From positions 21,176 through 85,175 of the forward strand of contig CAJQMT010000028.1 of the NCBI GenBank assembly GCA_905479475.1: DNA of 64,000 nt, given 5' to 3'. Source of the stretch: an uncultured Flavobacteriaceae bacterium (lineage in GTDB: Bacteria; Bacteroidota; Bacteroidia; Flavobacteriales; Flavobacteriaceae). The notes beneath the pieces are model-generated. The model searched no databases. It saw only the letters and a list, made by a program, of their open reading frames with translations, and was not told where the DNA came from. Of the stretch, positions 28,464 through 38,845 are shown in pieces. Every line of letters starts with the position of its first letter. The stretch's first letter is position 1. The translations under genes were made by a program, and so were the position numbers.

Positions 28464-29177
28464 TTATTTTCTATTACGAGATTGCTTCTTAGAGTTCCCT
28501 CCTTTAGGTCCTTGTTTCTTAGACAAACCTACCAATGGAGACAATTCTCTTTTTCCGTAAACCTCACCTTTCATAATCCACACTTTGATACCCAATCTTC
28601 CATAGGTAGTATGTGCTTCTACTAGTGCATAATCAATATCTGCTCTAAAAGTAGAAAGAGGAATTCTACCTTCTTTGAAGTGCTCAGAACGCGCCATCTC
28701 TGCTCCGTTTAAACGACCTGAAATTTCAATTTTGATTCCTTCAGCGTTCATTCTAATAGCAGCTTGTATCGACATCTTAATAGCTCTCTTGTAAGAGATT
28801 CTATTTTCAATCTGACGCGCTACACTAGAAGCAACCAAAGTAGCATCTAATTCTGGACGTTTGATTTCAAAAATATTGATTTGAACATCGTTTCCTGTAA
28901 TTTTCTTAAGCTCTTCTTTCAACTTATCTACCTCTGTTCCACCTTTCCCGATAATAATACCCGGTCTAGCGGTTGTGATAGTAACGGTTACAAGTTTCAA
29001 AGTACGCTCAATAATTACTCGAGAAACGCTTGCTTTGAATAATCTAGCACGTACGTACTTTCTTATTTTGTTGTCTTCCGCTAATTTATCTCCGTAGTTA
29101 TTTCCTCCGTACCAGTTAGATTCCCATCCTCTGATAATTCCTAAACGATTTCCAATTGGATTTGTTTTTTGTCCCAT
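28464..29177 (-). CDS. rpsC: 30S ribosomal protein S3
   Basis: A 237-aa protein at the mRNA entry site with ribosomal helicase activity in E. coli. The KH domain is visible in [20 protein letters not shown], and the C-terminal domain in [20 protein letters not shown] and [14 protein letters not shown]. The tail is basic. Six bases after rplV. Confidence 0.98.
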   Translation of the reverse strand: MGQKTNPIGNRLGIIRGWESNWYGGNNYGDKLAEDNKIRKYVRARLFKASVSRVIIERTLKLVTVTITTARPGIIIGKGGTEVDKLKEELKKITGNDVQINIFEIKRPELDATLVASSVARQIENRISYKRAIKMSIQAAIRMNAEGIKIEISGRLNGAEMARSEHFKEGRIPLSTFRADIDYALVEAHTTYGRLGIKVWIMKGEVYGKRELSPLVGLSKKQGPKGGNSKKQSRNRK

Positions 29178-29183
29178 CTCTAC

Positions 29184-29594
29184 TTACGATTGAATTGCGT
29201 TATTTTTATTTCCCAACACGATTGTCACATGATTAGAACGTTTTCTAATTCTATGTGCACGACCTTGTGGTGCTGGTCTTAATCTTTTTAACATCCCTGC
29301 ACTATCTACACAGATTTCTTTTACAAATAGTCCAGCTTCTTCAATACTAGCGTCTTCGTTCTTTGCTTGCCAGTTAGCAATAGCTGACAACAATAACTTT
29401 TCAACGTTGATAGATGCTTCTTTCGAACTAAATTTTAAGATTTGTAAAGCTTTCTCAACTTCAACTCCTCTTACTAAATCTGCCACCAAACGCATTTTCC
29501 TTGGTGATGTAGGACAGTTGGTCAACTTAGCAAAAGCAAGAGATTTCTTAGCTTCTTTACGTTGGTCTGCCATATTTTTCTTACGAACTCCCAT
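29184..29594 (-). CDS. rplV: 50S ribosomal protein L22
   Basis: A 136-aa tunnel-wall protein: [20 protein letters not shown] near the start and the beta-hairpin/C-terminal region [20 protein letters not shown]. The start [15 protein letters not shown] agrees with other flavobacterial L22 proteins as I recall them; an internal Met at residue 8 is an alternative start. Five bases after rpsS. Confidence 0.97.
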   Translation of the reverse strand: MGVRKKNMADQRKEAKKSLAFAKLTNCPTSPRKMRLVADLVRGVEVEKALQILKFSSKEASINVEKLLLSAIANWQAKNEDASIEEAGLFVKEICVDSAGMLKRLRPAPQGRAHRIRKRSNHVTIVLGNKNNAIQS

Positions 29595-29599
29595 ACCTA

Positions 29600-29881
29600 C
29601 TATTTTTTACCTTTATTTTTTCTATCTGCACCGTGTCCTCTAAATGAACGTGTTGGTGAAAATTCTCCTAACTTGTGGCCTACCATATTTTCAGTTACAT
29701 ATACAGGAACAAAAGATCTTCCATTATGTACTGCAATTGTTTGACCAACAAAATCAGGTGTGATCATTGTTGCTCTTGACCAAGTTTTTACTACTGACTT
29801 ACTTCCAGCTTCAACATTTGCCAAAACTTTCTTCTCAAGTTTATGAAATACGTAAGGTCCTTTTTTTAATGAACGTGCCAT
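29600..29881 (-). CDS. rpsS: 30S ribosomal protein S19
   Basis: A 93-aa head protein that contacts S13: [20 protein letters not shown], then [20 protein letters not shown] and [20 protein letters not shown]. Seven bases after rplB. Confidence 0.98.
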   Translation of the reverse strand: MARSLKKGPYVFHKLEKKVLANVEAGSKSVVKTWSRATMITPDFVGQTIAVHNGRSFVPVYVTENMVGHKLGEFSPTRSFRGHGADRKNKGKK

Positions 29882-29888
29882 ATCTTAA

Positions 29889-30710
29889 TTATTTTTTTCT
29901 ACGTTCTAAAATATACTTATTACTCGCTTTGGTCTTAGATCTTGTCTTGAATCCTTTTGCAGGGATACCGTTCTTAGATCTAGGATGCCCTCCTGAAGAT
30001 TTTCCTTCACCACCACCCATTGGATGATCAACCGGGTTCATCACCACTGGTCTTGTTCGAGGTCTTCTACCCAGCCATCTGCTTCTACCTGCTTTACCAG
30101 ATACGAGCAACTGATGGTCTGAATTCGACACCACACCGATGGTAGCCACACAGTTTGCCAAAAGCAATCTTGTTTCTCCCGAAGGCATTTTAACAGTTAC
30201 GTACTTTCCTTCTTTCGCCATTAATTGAGCAAAGGCACCTGCACTACGAGCCATTACGGCTCCTTGGCTTGGTCTCAACTCAATACAACTGATTGTTGTT
30301 CCCAAAGGCATCTCAGACATCGGCATTGCATTTCCAACTTCTGGTGCAACTCCTGAACCTGACTCAATTTTTTGTCCTACTTGCAATCCTGCTTGCGCGA
30401 TCACATACCTCTTTTCCCCATCGGCATACTGCACCAATGCGATAAAAGCAGTACGATTTGGATCGTACTGGATTGACAATACTTCTGCAGCGCCCGCTTT
30501 ATCTCTTTTAAAATCGATAATACGGTACTTCTTCTTATGACCACCTCCAATGAATTTCATGGTCATTCTTCCGCTGTTGTTTCGACCTCCAGATCTTTTA
30601 TTCGGAGCCAATAGACTTTTCTCCGGCTTATCAGTAGTAATGGCGTCGAACCCATTCACTACTCTAAAACGCTGACCCGGTGTTACTGGTTTTAATTTTC
30701 TAACTGACAT
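29889..30710 (-). CDS. rplB: 50S ribosomal protein L2
   Basis: A 273-aa protein needed for subunit joining and peptidyl-transferase activity. Conserved: [40 protein letters not shown], and the C-terminal [20 protein letters not shown], which holds the functional His. Nine bases after rplW. Confidence 0.98.
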   Translation of the reverse strand: MSVRKLKPVTPGQRFRVVNGFDAITTDKPEKSLLAPNKRSGGRNNSGRMTMKFIGGGHKKKYRIIDFKRDKAGAAEVLSIQYDPNRTAFIALVQYADGEKRYVIAQAGLQVGQKIESGSGVAPEVGNAMPMSEMPLGTTISCIELRPSQGAVMARSAGAFAQLMAKEGKYVTVKMPSGETRLLLANCVATIGVVSNSDHQLLVSGKAGRSRWLGRRPRTRPVVMNPVDHPMGGGEGKSSGGHPRSKNGIPAKGFKTRSKTKASNKYILERRKK

Positions 30711-30719
30711 ATCTAGTTA

Positions 30720-31010
30720 TTAAATATTGTTATAAAAATCAATTGCTTCACCATCTGACAATTGAACGATTGCTTTTTTGTATTGACCAATAGAACCCGA
30801 AACTACACCTTTCTTAGTGAATTTTTGTGTTCTTTTCGCTGGATAAACGATGGTTCTTACTTTCTCTACTGATACTCCGTAAGATGCTTCCACAGCTTTT
30901 TTGATCTCCACTTTATTCGCTCCAAGAGCGACAACAAATGAGTAACGGTTATATAACTCGCTATCGTTTGTCGCTTTTTCCGTGATAATAGGTTTAATTA
31001 AAATACGCAT
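30720..31010 (-). CDS. rplW: 50S ribosomal protein L23
   Basis: A 96-aa tunnel-exit protein that docks SRP and trigger factor: RILIKPIITEKATNDSELYN and EIKKAVEASYGVSVEKVRTI. Eight bases after rplD. Confidence 0.98.
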   Translation of the reverse strand: MRILIKPIITEKATNDSELYNRYSFVVALGANKVEIKKAVEASYGVSVEKVRTIVYPAKRTQKFTKKGVVSGSIGQYKKAIVQLSDGEAIDFYNNI

Positions 31011-31018
31011 CTCTTTAC

Positions 31019-31648
31019 CTATTTACTTAAATTAGACTCAATTCCTTCTAAAGCTCCTTCTAAAAGGATCACTTTACTTGTATTCAATACTTTGTAAGTA
31101 CTCAACTCAGAACTTGTGATAACATTTGCTTTTTGAACGTTTCTAGCCGACAAATACACATTGTTATTTGCAGCACCCAAAACAAACAAAGACTTTTTGT
31201 CTGCTACACCAAACGCCTTCAATACAGTCAAAAAATCTTTTGTTTTTGGAGCAGCGAAATTAAAATCTTCTACTACCACAATATTTTGATCTTTTGCTTG
31301 TGTACTCAACGCTGACTTACGAGCCAAACGCTTCAAGTTCTTATTCAATTTGAATGAATAACTTCTCGGTCTTGGTCCAAAAACACGACCTCCACCTCTA
31401 AAAACAGGAGACTTGATAGATCCTGCACGTGCAGTACCAGTTCCTTTTTGTTTTTTAATCTTTCTTGTAGACCCCGCAATTTCAGCTCTTTCTTTGGCTT
31501 TGTGCGTTCCTTGTCTTTTGTTAGCCAAATGCTGCTTTACATCTAAATAAATAGCGTGCTTGTTTGGCTCCAATCCGAATATAGCATCAGAAAGCTCTAC
31601 TTGTCTCCCTGTGTCTTTTCCTGTAATATCTAAAACTGCTACTTTCAT
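31019..31648 (-). CDS. rplD: 50S ribosomal protein L4
   Basis: A 209-aa protein whose loop ([20 protein letters not shown], then [20 protein letters not shown]) reaches the exit tunnel. In E. coli L4 represses the S10 operon through attenuation and translational control in the leader; here the attenuator-like hairpin before rplC makes the same role plausible. The start overlaps the rplC stop by one base (TAATG), indicating coupled translation. Confidence 0.98.
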   Translation of the reverse strand: MKVAVLDITGKDTGRQVELSDAIFGLEPNKHAIYLDVKQHLANKRQGTHKAKERAEIAGSTRKIKKQKGTGTARAGSIKSPVFRGGGRVFGPRPRSYSFKLNKNLKRLARKSALSTQAKDQNIVVVEDFNFAAPKTKDFLTVLKAFGVADKKSLFVLGAANNNVYLSARNVQKANVITSSELSTYKVLNTSKVILLEGALEGIESNLSK

Positions 31649-32265
31649 TATTTCTCAATCGTTATGTAAGCGTTTTTGTGACCAGGAACACATCCTTTCA
31701 CTACAAGTAGGTTTTTATCAGAAACCACCTTTAAAACTCTTAAGTTTTGAACTTTCACTTTGTCTCCACCCATTCTTCCGGCCATACGCATTCCTTTGAA
31801 TACTCTAGCTGGATAAGATGCAGCACCAATAGAACCAGGGGCTCTCAAACGATTGTGTTGACCGTGTGTTGCTTGACCAACTCCGGCAAAACCATGACGT
31901 TTTACAACTCCTTGGAATCCTTTACCTTTTGAGATTGCTGATACATCAACAAATTCTCCTTCTTCAAATAGATCTACTGTTAAAGTATCTCCTAATTTGT
32001 GCTCCTCATCAAAACCTTTGAATTCCACGACTTTTTTCTTAGCAGTTGTTCCAGCCTTTTTAAAGTGACCTTTTGAAGCGTTACTTGCACGCTTATCTGC
32101 TTTGTCATCGAAACCAAGTTGCAACGCATTGTATCCGTCAACTTCTTCGGTTCTGACTTGGGTAACTACACAAGGACCAACTTCGATAACTGTACATGGA
32201 ATATTTTTTCCATTGTCATCGAACAAACTGGTCATTCCGATCTTTTTTCCTATTAACCCAGACAT
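31648..32265 (-). CDS. rplC: 50S ribosomal protein L3
   Basis: A 205-aa protein: [40 protein letters not shown], then [20 protein letters not shown] and [19 protein letters not shown]. First gene of a separate unit: it is cut off from rpsJ by a terminator, a promoter and a leader of about 190 bases. Confidence 0.98.
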   Translation of the reverse strand: MSGLIGKKIGMTSLFDDNGKNIPCTVIEVGPCVVTQVRTEEVDGYNALQLGFDDKADKRASNASKGHFKKAGTTAKKKVVEFKGFDEEHKLGDTLTVDLFEEGEFVDVSAISKGKGFQGVVKRHGFAGVGQATHGQHNRLRAPGSIGAASYPARVFKGMRMAGRMGGDKVKVQNLRVLKVVSDKNLLVVKGCVPGHKNAYITIEK

Positions 32266-32339
32266 GTTTATTTATTAATTTAATTGTTTACTATTCTATT
32301 TCTTTTCACTCAAACACTGCAAAATACTTCACTCTTAAC

Positions 32340-32372
32340 AAAAAAAAACAGGGTAAAATATCCTCAACCCTG
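32340..32372 (-). terminator. Attenuator-like hairpin in the rplC leader
   Basis: On the transcript CAGGGT (32372-32367) pairs with ACCCTG (32354-32349) around a 12-nt loop, followed immediately by eight U. A second CAGGG earlier in the leader (near 32445) could compete for the same ACCCTG, which is the layout of an antiterminator. It lies about 75 bases before rplC. Confidence 0.55.
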
Positions 32373-32461
32373 ATTCTATTTTTACCGTTTTTCCTTCGCT
32401 CGCAGCTCCGGACATGTACAAAGAGATCACAAAACGCAATTTCCCTGTTTTAAATGAGGTG

Positions 32462-32469
32462 CAAATGTA
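32462..32469 (-). promoter_or_regulatory. Promoter -7 box of the rplC-rpsN unit
   Basis: The minus strand reads TACATTTG, identical to the -7 boxes before rpsL and before the tRNA operon. Start of transcription would be near 32455. Confidence 0.65.
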
Positions 32470-32585
32470 GGGTTTATTAACTGTAAAAAAAAATGATTTG
32501 GCATTTTTTTACACACTCCTATCAAAAGCACCCAAACATGACTCTTTCATCAGAAAACACATCCCTTTAAAACCTCTAAAAACAA

Positions 32586-32615
32586 AAAACCCTCCTCGTA
32601 AACGAGGAGGGTTTT
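32586..32615 (-). terminator. Terminator after rpsJ
   Basis: AAAACCCTCCTCGT pairs with ACGAGGAGGGTTTT around 2 bases, with six T on the minus strand. It begins 19 bases after the rpsJ stop and is one of the strongest hairpins in the window. Confidence 0.9.
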
Positions 32616-32634
32616 ACTTTATAAAAGTAAGAAA

Positions 32635-32940
32635 TTATACTTTAATTTCTACTTCAACTCCACTTGGCAATTCCAATTTCATCAAAGCATCGATCGTTTT
32701 CGAAGAAGAACTATAGATGTCTAACAATCTTTTGAAAGAACTCAATTGAAATTGTTCTCTTGATTTTTTGTTTACGTGTGGTGAACGCAATACTGTAAAA
32801 ATCTTTTTATTTGTTGGCAATGGAATCGGACCGTTAACAACAGCTCCCGTAGACTTTACCGTCTTTACGATCTTCTCAGCAGATTTATCTACCAAATTAT
32901 AATCGTAAGATTTTAATTTTATTCTAATTTTTTGACTCAT
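32635..32940 (-). CDS. rpsJ: 30S ribosomal protein S10 (NusE)
   Basis: A 101-aa protein: [61 protein letters not shown]10 also acts with NusB in antitermination. It sits at the end of the str unit, 17 bases after fusA, and is separated from the rest of the S10 genes by a terminator. Confidence 0.98.
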   Translation of the reverse strand: MSQKIRIKLKSYDYNLVDKSAEKIVKTVKSTGAVVNGPIPLPTNKKIFTVLRSPHVNKKSREQFQLSSFKRLLDIYSSSSKTIDALMKLELPSGVEVEIKV

Positions 32941-32957
32941 GATTTATAATTTATAGA

Positions 32958-35081
32958 TTATTCTTTAGATTTTGCTATGACCTCTTCTGACACATTAGAA
33001 GGTGTTTGTGCATAGTGAGAAAACGACATCGTTGACGTTGCTCTACCTGAAGACAAAGTACGTAACGTTGTTACATATCCAAACATTTCAGACAATGGCA
33101 CTTCCGCTTTTACAACTTTAGAACCAGAACGATCACTCATATCGTTTACTTGACCTCTACGTCTGTTCAAATCTCCTACAATATCCCCCATGTTTTCTTC
33201 TGGTGTCAACACCTCTAACAACATGATTGGTTCTAAGATTTTTGCTCCAGCTGCTTTCGCACAAGCTCTATAACCCATTTTTGCTGCCAATTCAAAAGAA
33301 AGTGCGTCAGAATCTACCGGGTGGAAAGAACCATCCGTTAAAGTAACTTTCAAAGTATCCATAACGAATCCTGCTAAAGGACCATTAACCATAGACTCTT
33401 TGAATCCTTTTTCTACAGCAGGAATGAATTCCTTAGGAATACGTCCTCCTTTAATTTTATCAACAAACTGCAATCCTGAACCTTCGAAATCCTCATCAGC
33501 AGGTCCCATTTCAAAAACAATATCACCAAACTTACCACGTCCACCAGATTGCTTCTTATAAGTTTCTCTGTGTTGTGTAGACTTCGTAACCGCTTCTTTG
33601 TATTCTACTTGAGGCTCTCCTTGGTTTACTTCTACTTTAAATTCACGCTTCAAACGATCTACCAAAACTTCCAAGTGCAACTCACCCATTCCTGAAATCA
33701 CTGTTTGTCCAGAAGCTTCATCTGTTTTCACTGTAAACGTAGGATCTTCTTCCGCCAATTTCGCCAAAGACATCCCTAATTTATCTACATCTCCTTTTGT
33801 TTTTGGCTCAATAGAAATTCCGATTACTGGATCTGGAAAATCCATAGATTCCAAAACAATGGGCGCTTTCAAAGAAGACATCGTATCTCCTGTTTTGATA
33901 TCTTTAAAACCAACTGCCGCTCCAATATCTCCAGCCTCGATAAAATCGATTGCTTTTTGCTCGTTTGCGTGCATTTGGTAGATACGTGAAATACGTTCTT
34001 TTTTTCCTGAACGATTGTTCAGGATATAAGAACCTGCATCCAAACGTCCTGAATAAGCTCTAAAGAATGCCAAACGCCCTACGAAAGGATCGGTAGCAAT
34101 TTTAAATGCCAATGCAGAAAATTCATCTTTTGCATCTGGTTGTCTTGAAATTTCTTCCCCTGAATCAGGGTCCGTTCCTACAATACTATCTCTATCTAAT
34201 GGTGAAGGCAAGTAACGACATACAGCATCCAACAAGAATTGAACTCCTTTGTTTTTAAATGCAGAACCACAAATCATTGGAATGATTGCCATGTCCATTA
34301 CCGCAGCTCTCAAAGCAGCGTGTACTTCCTCTTCTGTTATTGAGTTTTCATCTTCCATGAATTTCTCCAACAAGTTCTCATCGTAAGAAGCAACTTCTTC
34401 GATCAATTTCGCACGCGCTTCCGCAGCTTCCTCAACCAAATCTTCAGGAATATCTACAATATCAAATGTAGCTCCCTGAGTTTCTTCATGCCAGATAATT
34501 GCTCTATTCTTCACCAAATCAACCACACCTTTGAAATCCATTTCTTCACCAATTGGCAAAACGATTTCAACTGCATTGGATCCTAACATCTCTTTCACTT
34601 GCTTACAAACTTTAGCGAAGTTAGATCCTTGACGGTCCATTTTATTCACAAAACCAATTCTTGGCACTTTATAGTTGTCAGCCAATCTCCAGTTTGTTTC
34701 TGATTGAGGCTCTACACCATCCACAGCACTAAATAAGAAAACCAAACCGTCCAATACACGTAATGATCTATTTACTTCTACCGTAAAATCAACGTGACCA
34801 GGAGTATCAATAATATTGAAATGGTATCCTTTGGTATCCGGAGTTGGTTGTCCATTCTCTACAGGGAACTTCCATTCACATGTGGTTGCAGCGGATGTAA
34901 TTGTAATCCCTCTTTCTTGTTCTTGCTCCATCCAGTCCATGGTAGCTGCCCCATCGTGAACTTCTCCAATTTTATGAGAAACCCCCGTGTAATATAATAC
35001 ACGCTCTGTAGTTGTTGTCTTTCCTGCGTCAATATGCGCAGCAATTCCAATGTTTCTAGTAAATTTTAAATCTCTTGCCAT
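32958..35081 (-). CDS. fusA: Elongation factor G
   Basis: A 707-aa translocation GTPase. G1 is [15 protein letters not shown], switch region [15 protein letters not shown]3 [13 protein letters not shown] and G4 FVNKMDR. Domains II-V follow, with [20 protein letters not shown] in domain III and the catalytic-loop region of domain IV around [15 protein letters not shown]. Standard length; three bases separate it from rpsG. Confidence 0.98.
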   Translation of the reverse strand: MARDLKFTRNIGIAAHIDAGKTTTTERVLYYTGVSHKIGEVHDGAATMDWMEQEQERGITITSAATTCEWKFPVENGQPTPDTKGYHFNIIDTPGHVDFTVEVNRSLRVLDGLVFLFSAVDGVEPQSETNWRLADNYKVPRIGFVNKMDRQGSNFAKVCKQVKEMLGSNAVEIVLPIGEEMDFKGVVDLVKNRAIIWHEETQGATFDIVDIPEDLVEEAAEARAKLIEEVASYDENLLEKFMEDENSITEEEVHAALRAAVMDMAIIPMICGSAFKNKGVQFLLDAVCRYLPSPLDRDSIVGTDPDSGEEISRQPDAKDEFSALAFKIATDPFVGRLAFFRAYSGRLDAGSYILNNRSGKKERISRIYQMHANEQKAIDFIEAGDIGAAVGFKDIKTGDTMSSLKAPIVLESMDFPDPVIGISIEPKTKGDVDKLGMSLAKLAEEDPTFTVKTDEASGQTVISGMGELHLEVLVDRLKREFKVEVNQGEPQVEYKEAVTKSTQHRETYKKQSGGRGKFGDIVFEMGPADEDFEGSGLQFVDKIKGGRIPKEFIPAVEKGFKESMVNGPLAGFVMDTLKVTLTDGSFHPVDSDALSFELAAKMGYRACAKAAGAKILEPIMLLEVLTPEENMGDIVGDLNRRRGQVNDMSDRSGSKVVKAEVPLSEMFGYVTTLRTLSSGRATSTMSFSHYAQTPSNVSEEVIAKSKE

Positions 35082-35084
35082 TTC

Positions 35085-35561
35085 TTAGAATCTAAAGTGT
35101 GAGAATGCTTTGTTTGCTTCAGCCATTTTATGAACATCCACTCTTTTCTTAACAGCAGCTCCTTCTTCTTTGGCAGCAGCTAAAATTTCTCCTGCTAACT
35201 TTTGAGCCATTGTCTTTTCGTTTCTCTTTCTAGCATAGGATATCATCCATTTGATTGCCATCGAAACTTTTCTGTCTGGTCTAATTGGCATTGGAATTTG
35301 AAAATTCGCTCCACCTACACGACGGCTACGAACTTCTACCTGTGGCATTACATTTGACAATGCATCTTTCCAGATTTCTAAGGCAGATTTCTCTTCCTCT
35401 CCTTTTCTCTCTTCTACGATTTCTAATGCATCGTAAAATACTTTGAATGCTACTGATTTCTTACCATCCCACATTAGCATGTTTACAAAACGTGTTGCTA
35501 ATTGATCGTTGAACTTTGGATCTGGTAAAAGAACTCTTTTTTTCGCTCTTCTTTTTCTCAT
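35085..35561 (-). CDS. rpsG: 30S ribosomal protein S7
   Basis: A 158-aa primary binder of the 16S 3' domain: [40 protein letters not shown], then [20 protein letters not shown]. In E. coli S7 represses the str operon by binding the rpsL-rpsG intercistronic RNA; here that gap is 108 bases with hairpins. Confidence 0.98.
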   Translation of the reverse strand: MRKRRAKKRVLLPDPKFNDQLATRFVNMLMWDGKKSVAFKVFYDALEIVEERKGEEEKSALEIWKDALSNVMPQVEVRSRRVGGANFQIPMPIRPDRKVSMAIKWMISYARKRNEKTMAQKLAGEILAAAKEEGAAVKKRVDVHKMAEANKAFSHFRF

Positions 35562-35589
35562 GTTTTCTGAGTGTTTTTTGTTGTGTGCT

Positions 35590-35658
35590 TAGTAGTAATA
35601 TTGCTGCTACTACGACTTTTTTTTGACAAAATCGCGGCGTACACAAATACTGTGCTAC
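35590..35658 (-). promoter_or_regulatory. Two hairpins in the rpsL-rpsG gap; candidate S7 site
   Basis: GTAGTA (35592-35597)/TACTAC (35608-35613) around 10 nt, and GTACACA (35639-35645)/TGTGcTAC (35651-35658) around 5 nt with one bulge. The position matches the E. coli S7 regulatory site; the sequence is not recognisably the same. Confidence 0.4.
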
Positions 35659-35669
35659 CACTCACGGAT

Positions 35670-36044
35670 TTACTTCTTAGGACGTTTTGCTCCGTATTTA
35701 GATCGACGTTGAGTTCTTCCCTCAACTCCAGCTGTATCTAAAGCACCACGAACTACGTGATATTTTACCCCTGGCAAATCTTTTACTCGTCCTCCCCTTA
35801 CTAATACTATCGAGTGCTCTTGTAAATTGTGTCCTTCTCCAGGAATGTAAGCATTTACCTCATTACCATTTGTCAATCGAACTCTGGCAACTTTACGCAT
35901 TGCTGAGTTTGGTTTTTTTGGTGTTGTTGTGTAAACACGTGTACATACTCCTCTTCTTTGAGGACACGAATTCAAAGCAGCCGATTTACTCTTCTTAGTG
36001 TTTTGGGTTCTTCCTTTGCGTACTAATTGTTGAATAGTTGGCAT
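35670..36044 (-). CDS. rpsL: 30S ribosomal protein S12
   Basis: A 124-aa decoding-centre protein: [40 protein letters not shown] and [20 protein letters not shown]. Lysines at the usual streptomycin-resistance sites (in TTPKKPNSA and GGRVKDLPG) are wild type. First gene of the str unit with its own promoter. Confidence 0.98.
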   Translation of the reverse strand: MPTIQQLVRKGRTQNTKKSKSAALNSCPQRRGVCTRVYTTTPKKPNSAMRKVARVRLTNGNEVNAYIPGEGHNLQEHSIVLVRGGRVKDLPGVKYHVVRGALDTAGVEGRTQRRSKYGAKRPKK

Positions 36045-36100
36045 ACTAATTTGTTATAAATTACGTTTATTTATTATTCTCTAACTTTTTTAGAGGGTGC

Positions 36101-36130
36101 AAATGTACAATATTTTTCTTTTTATTCAAA
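36101..36130 (-). promoter_or_regulatory. Promoter of the rpsL-rpsG-fusA-rpsJ unit
   Basis: On the minus strand TTTG (36127-36130), 18 bases, then TACATTTG (36101-36108): a near-complete Bacteroidota promoter. The roughly 55-base leader contains a CTCTAA/TTAGAG hairpin. Confidence 0.75.
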
Positions 36131-36227
36131 CATCAAATCACTAAATTTCAAATCATTATAAATACCCGTCAATTCGACAAAAAAACTTAGTTTTGACAAC
36201 ATATGATTCAATCTCCTTTATTTTTCA

Positions 36228-37898
36228 ATGCTTAAAAAAACAAGCCCCTTTCGATACATTCTTTGGATGGTTTGTTTTTTTTCTTACCATTTACAGGCAC
36301 AGGAAATACAGCTAGAAATTTTCCCAAAAGATTCTTTCACAGGCAATATACCTTTGCTGCAGAGCTTAAAACAAAAACACAGCACTTTAGACTCCCTCAC
36401 AAACTACCTCCAAAAGCTCAAAACATCTCTAGAAACAAAAGGATACCTTAACCCCATCCAAAACTTTGCAAAAAAAAACGATAGTCTCTACGAACTCTCT
36501 TTTGATCTTCACACAAAAGTAGACAGTATTTCTATCAACATAAGTGAGCTCACCGACCGACCTGCATTCTCAGATACAAAAAAGGACACGATTCAAATCC
36601 CGATTGAAAAGACTCAAATTTTCTTAACAAAACTAAACCATTACTACCATGACAAAGGAGCTACCTTTCACAAAATAAAATTGACCAACATTCAATCCTC
36701 CCAAAAAAATCTCTTTGCACACTTGAGCGTTTCAAAAACATCACTTCGGAAAATTGACAAAATTATTACTCATGGCTACCCTTTATTTCCAAAACGTTTT
36801 ATCAGGAGATACCTGCAACTAAAACCTCACATCTTTTTTAACAAAAACCTTCTAAAAAAAACCAACCAGCGATTGCAATCGCTCGATTTTGTGACGCAAA
36901 CCGCTCCTCCAAAAACTCTTTTTACCAAGGACTCAACCATGATTTACCTCTACCTACAAAAAAGAAAAGCGAATGTATTTGATGGATTGGTTGGTTTTAG
37001 CAATCGAGAAAATTCAAAAAAAATAAGACTGAATGGGTATTTGATTTTGTTATTAAAAAACACGTTTCATAAAGGAGAAACCATTTCTTTCGAATGGAAA
37101 AACAATGGAGATGATTTGGAACAAATTTTTTTCTCCACCCACAGTCCTTATATATATAACAGTGCATTTAGCCCAGCATTTGAATTCAAGCTTCAACGAA
37201 AAGACTCCTCTTTTGTAAACACGCGCTTCAATTTCGATTTAGGATATGCTCTGAATTTCAATCACCAGTTTTTTCTGTCGGTCGACACAGAATTCTCTCA
37301 ATCCAATTTGGTGGTAAAAACAGATGCCATTCAAGATTTCTCAAAAACAAACTACGGACTCAAATACCGCTATGCAAAAAATCATTCTGAGCACGGGAAA
37401 CCCAACACAAGTCTTTCTTTTCTTTTTAAAAGAGGCCAAAGATCTTCAGAAAACGAAGTTGAAAAACAATTCCTTTTTGCTTCAGAAATTTTACACCGAT
37501 TCCATATTTTTAGAAGAAATACAATTTTTCTAAAAAACAAAAGCGAATTCATCAACTCTTCGAATCTCTTGAACAACGAACTCTTTTTTCTTGGAGGAGC
37601 CAATACGATTCGCGGTTTCAACGAACTGAGCCTGCAAGCTTCCTCCTATAACTACACCAATGTAGAATACCAATTTTCTACGGATTCCTTTTCTTATTTG
37701 TATTTGTTTGCAGATGTGGGGTTTTTGAAAAACGACCTGTTAGCAAGCGAAGACAGCCTTTTAGGAACAGGCGTTGGATACAGCTATCGCACGCCTTCAG
37801 GAAACATCAACATAAGCTATGCCGTAGGAAAAACAAACAAAACTTCGTTTGACATTGACAAAGGATTGTTCCATATCAAATTTGTGAGTTTTTTTTAA
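36228..37898 (+). CDS. Short Omp85/TamA-like outer-membrane protein
   Basis: A 556-aa protein with an N-terminal signal peptide (hydrophobic YILWMVCFFSYHL, cleavage near AQ), about 180 residues of POTRA-like sequence (KIDKIITHGYPLFPKRFIRR), then a beta-barrel from about residue 230 made of alternating strands. The Omp85 lid-loop motif appears as GGANTIRGFNELS, equivalent to the VRGF/Y motif, and the protein ends in an aromatic residue (FVSFF). It is shorter and more divergent than BamA. It could assemble or export surface proteins or lipoproteins; target unknown. Single gene, divergent from rpsL. Confidence 0.75.
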   Translation: MLKKTSPFRYILWMVCFFSYHLQAQEIQLEIFPKDSFTGNIPLLQSLKQKHSTLDSLTNYLQKLKTSLETKGYLNPIQNFAKKNDSLYELSFDLHTKVDSISINISELTDRPAFSDTKKDTIQIPIEKTQIFLTKLNHYYHDKGATFHKIKLTNIQSSQKNLFAHLSVSKTSLRKIDKIITHGYPLFPKRFIRRYLQLKPHIFFNKNLLKKTNQRLQSLDFVTQTAPPKTLFTKDSTMIYLYLQKRKANVFDGLVGFSNRENSKKIRLNGYLILLLKNTFHKGETISFEWKNNGDDLEQIFFSTHSPYIYNSAFSPAFEFKLQRKDSSFVNTRFNFDLGYALNFNHQFFLSVDTEFSQSNLVVKTDAIQDFSKTNYGLKYRYAKNHSEHGKPNTSLSFLFKRGQRSSENEVEKQFLFASEILHRFHIFRRNTIFLKNKSEFINSSNLLNNELFFLGGANTIRGFNELSLQASSYNYTNVEYQFSTDSFSYLYLFADVGFLKNDLLASEDSLLGTGVGYSYRTPSGNINISYAVGKTNKTSFDIDKGLFHIKFVSFF

Positions 37899-38049
37899 GC
37901 TCCCTAAAAGCGGGCAATATTAATATCCTATCTGCACAACATCGTTGAAATGGAGAACTTTAAGGAAACGCTATCATATGGCTGTGATTACTTCTTCATT
38001 TTAATAAAAAACCATCAATCCCCTCGAGGTGTATTTTATTTATTTAAAC

Positions 38050-38057
38050 TACCTTTG
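38050..38057 (+). promoter_or_regulatory. Promoter -7 box of rlmB
   Basis: TACCTTTG matches TAnnTTTG and ends only 4 bases before the ATG chosen for rlmB. It supports the ATG over the upstream in-frame GTG at 38029, and suggests a leaderless or nearly leaderless mRNA. Confidence 0.5.
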
Positions 38058-38061
38058 CCGC

Positions 38062-38802
38062 ATGGAAGCAAAAACCTCAAGAATTTTCGGAATTAGAGCA
38101 GTATTAGAAGCAATACACGGCAACAATTCTATTGACAAAGTATTTGTACAAAAAGAAAGCTCAGGAGCTTTGATGCAGGAGTTGATGCAAACTTTGAAAA
38201 AAAACAACATTGCATTCAGTTATGTCCCGGTGGAAAAACTGGACAAACTCTCCAAATACAACAACCACCAGGGTGCGGTTGCTCAAATTGCACCTATTGA
38301 CTTCCATGACTTGGATGCATTGGTAACTGAAACTCTTGACAAAGAAGAAACCCCTTTGTTTTTGCTTTTAGACCAGGTTTCAGACGTACGTAATTTTGGA
38401 GCCATGATCCGAACTGCTGCTTGTACAGGAGTCCATGGGATTGTCATTCAAAAACAAGGAAATGCACCTGTGAATGCAGAAACTGTAAAGACCTCTGCCG
38501 GAGCCGCTTTCAACATTCCTATCTGTAAGGTCGACCACATCAAAGATGCCTTGTTTATTTTACAAGCTGCCGAAGTTCAAATTGTGGCTGCAACAGAAAA
38601 AACAGAAGATTCCCTTTATTCTGTAGATTTCCAACAACCTACGGCAATCATCATGGGTTCTGAAGACCGAGGAATCAATCCTTCTATATTAAAAATGGCA
38701 GATAAAAAAGCCAAGCTTCCTCTTAAAGGAACCATCGGTTCTTTAAACGTCTCTGTAGCCTGTGGCGCATTTTTGTACGAAGCCGTCAGACAGCGCTTGT
38801 AA
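38062..38802 (+). CDS. rlmB: 23S rRNA (guanosine-2'-O)-methyltransferase RlmB
   Basis: A 246-aa SPOUT methyltransferase that modifies G2251 of the 23S P loop using S-adenosylmethionine. N-terminal substrate-binding domain (IFGIRAVLEAIHGN, FSYVPVEKLDKL, NHQGAVAQ) precedes the trefoil-knot domain with motif 1 VRNFGAMIRTAACTGVHGIV, motif 2 IIMGSEDRGI and motif 3 LPLKGTIGSLNVSVACGAFL. I chose MEAKTSRIFGIRAV as the start because the family begins there and because a promoter box lies between it and the upstream GTG. Single gene. Confidence 0.93.
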   Translation: MEAKTSRIFGIRAVLEAIHGNNSIDKVFVQKESSGALMQELMQTLKKNNIAFSYVPVEKLDKLSKYNNHQGAVAQIAPIDFHDLDALVTETLDKEETPLFLLLDQVSDVRNFGAMIRTAACTGVHGIVIQKQGNAPVNAETVKTSAGAAFNIPICKVDHIKDALFILQAAEVQIVAATEKTEDSLYSVDFQQPTAIIMGSEDRGINPSILKMADKKAKLPLKGTIGSLNVSVACGAFLYEAVRQRL

Positions 38803-38845
38803 AATTGACTGTAACATTATCGCAAATTGTATGCTGAAAACTGAA

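Larger units (their letters stand above)
32266..32634 (-). other. Gene-free rpsJ-rplC gap: terminator, promoter, leader
   Basis: A 369-base gap with no ORF I can support. In minus-strand order it holds the rpsJ terminator (32586-32615), a -7 box (32462-32469), and about 190 bases of leader that includes an attenuator-like hairpin (32340-32372). In many bacteria rpsJ and rplC are separated by only a few bases. Confidence 0.7.

Noticed and set aside
38029..38061. Earlier GTG start for rlmB.
   Set aside because: The 11 extra residues are not family-like and a promoter box lies within them.
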